Assembly: GCA_023489025.1 (NCBI GenBank)
Contig: JAMDCN010000034.1
Coordinates: 1 to 5,934 of the forward strand
Origin: Deltaproteobacteria bacterium
GTDB lineage: Bacteria > Desulfobacterota_E > Deferrimicrobia > Deferrimicrobiales > Deferrimicrobiaceae
Length of the DNA: 5,934 nt
Reading direction: 5' to 3'
The notes below the pieces were generated by a model. That model was not told the DNA's origin. It did not search any database and saw nothing but the letters and a program-made list of their open reading frames with translations. The position numbers and the translations under genes were made by a program. Numbering within the stretch: position 1 is the stretch's first letter; each line of letters begins with the position of its first letter. Of this stretch, positions 5,415-5,934 are shown piece by piece.

Positions 5415-5934
5415 TTAATCGGATGCGTTGTGTATCACCACCTCGACCGAATGTTTCCGGCGGTCGTCGACAAGGGAAATTGCCCGGTCGTGTTGCGGAA
5501 CCCCATCAACGGTCACGCTCGTGTCGCCATTCCCGGCAAACTGTTGCAGGACGTCGATTTCGTAGACCGTCTCGCGATACCGGTAGTACACCTTGAAGGC
5601 CTTCCAGTCCGCGGGGAGGCACGGAGCAAAACGCAGCTTGTCCACTTCCAGCCGTAAGCCCAGAAGGGATTCCACGATCAGCCGGTACATCCAGCCGGCC
5701 GAGCCCGTGTACCACGTCCATCCGCCGCGCCCCGTGTGAGGCGGGAAGGCATATACGTCGGCCGAGACGACGTACGGTTCCACTTTATAGGTTGCAACCC
5801 CCTCCGGAGATTTCGCATGGTTCACCGGGTTGATCATCGCCAGCAGCTCCCACGCACGCCGGCTGTCGCCCAATGCGGCGAACGCCATCGCCGCCCAGAT
5901 CGCCCCATGCGTGTACTGCCCCCCGTTTTCCCTC
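5415..5934 (-). CDS. GH94 domain, C-terminal end of a cyclic beta-1,2-glucan synthase-like protein (N-terminus cut by window edge)
   Basis: The reading frame is open to the right edge and stops at TAA 5417-5415, giving 172 visible residues. The first ones read RENGGQYTHGAIW, followed by ALGD-x-R-R-AWELL and NPVNHA. Next come VEPYVVSADVY, PPH-x-GRGGWTWYTGSAGWMYRL and the closing strands P-A-D-W-K-A-F-K-V-Y-Y-R-Y-R. This chain of motifs is the signature of the GH94 phosphorylase-like domain at the C-terminus of cyclic beta-1,2-glucan synthases (NdvB/ChvB/Cgs). There, established work assigns it trimming of the linear glucan by phosphorolysis, which controls ring size, while a GT84 domain makes the chain. 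The T-G-S-A motif lies at the phosphate/active site in GH94 enzymes. The catalytic acid and any glycosyltransferase domain would lie outside the window, so a stand-alone GH94 phosphorylase is the alternative. It converges on the lipoprotein gene with a 94-bp gap and no clear terminator. Confidence 0.9.
   Translation of the reverse strand, partial: RENGGQYTHGAIWAAMAFAALGDSRRAWELLAMINPVNHAKSPEGVATYKVEPYVVSADVYAFPPHTGRGGWTWYTGSAGWMYRLIVESLLGLRLEVDKLRFAPCLPADWKAFKVYYRYRETVYEIDVLQQFAGNGDTSVTVDGVPQHDRAISLVDDRRKHSVEVVIHNASD

Noticed and set aside
5235..5657. Plus-strand open frame across the end of the lipoprotein and into the GH94 gene
   Set aside because: It crosses two strongly supported genes in other frames and has no recognisable domain.

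Overview
This 5.9 kb window is bacterial and gene-dense. It holds six protein-coding genes, two of them cut by the window edges, and no RNA genes, CRISPR arrays or insertion sequences that I can see. Three things loosely suggest a Gram-negative bacterium of the old deltaproteobacterial type (Desulfuromonadota or relatives): moderately high GC with AT-rich intergenic spaces, a poly-glycine-tethered lipoprotein with 'ATLNG.V.PNG' modules, and a cyclic beta-glucan synthase type GH94 domain. That assignment is inference from protein style, not from a marker gene.

Layout. Positions 1-2538 (minus strand) form a tight operon read right to left: an AMP-forming acyl ligase (1012-2538), a stand-alone acyl carrier protein (720-995), and a GNAT-type acyltransferase (1-736, running off the left edge). 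The ligase and carrier are 16 bp apart, and the carrier and GNAT genes overlap by 17 bp. From a 136-bp divergent promoter region, an isocitrate lyase/PEP mutase superfamily enzyme with an R-R-C-G-H loop is read the other way (2675-3535, plus). After an AT-rich spacer of 255 bp with two close palindromes comes a lipoprotein gene with a TTG start (3791-5320, plus). It has three fibronectin-III-like modules and a C-terminal beta-sandwich-like domain. Converging on it from the right edge is the C-terminal end of a GH94 / cyclic beta-1,2-glucan synthase-like protein (5415-5934, minus).

How the genes may work together. The ligase, carrier and GNAT enzyme look like a minimal pathway: activate a carboxylic acid as the acyl-adenylate, load it on the carrier's phosphopantetheine arm, then pass the acyl group to an amine or other acceptor. 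The divergently read lyase-type enzyme could supply or process a small carboxylic acid for it. The substrate and product cannot be read from sequence. The lipoprotein and the glucan synthase-like gene are probably cell-surface or periplasmic functions, and no direct link to the left-hand module is visible.
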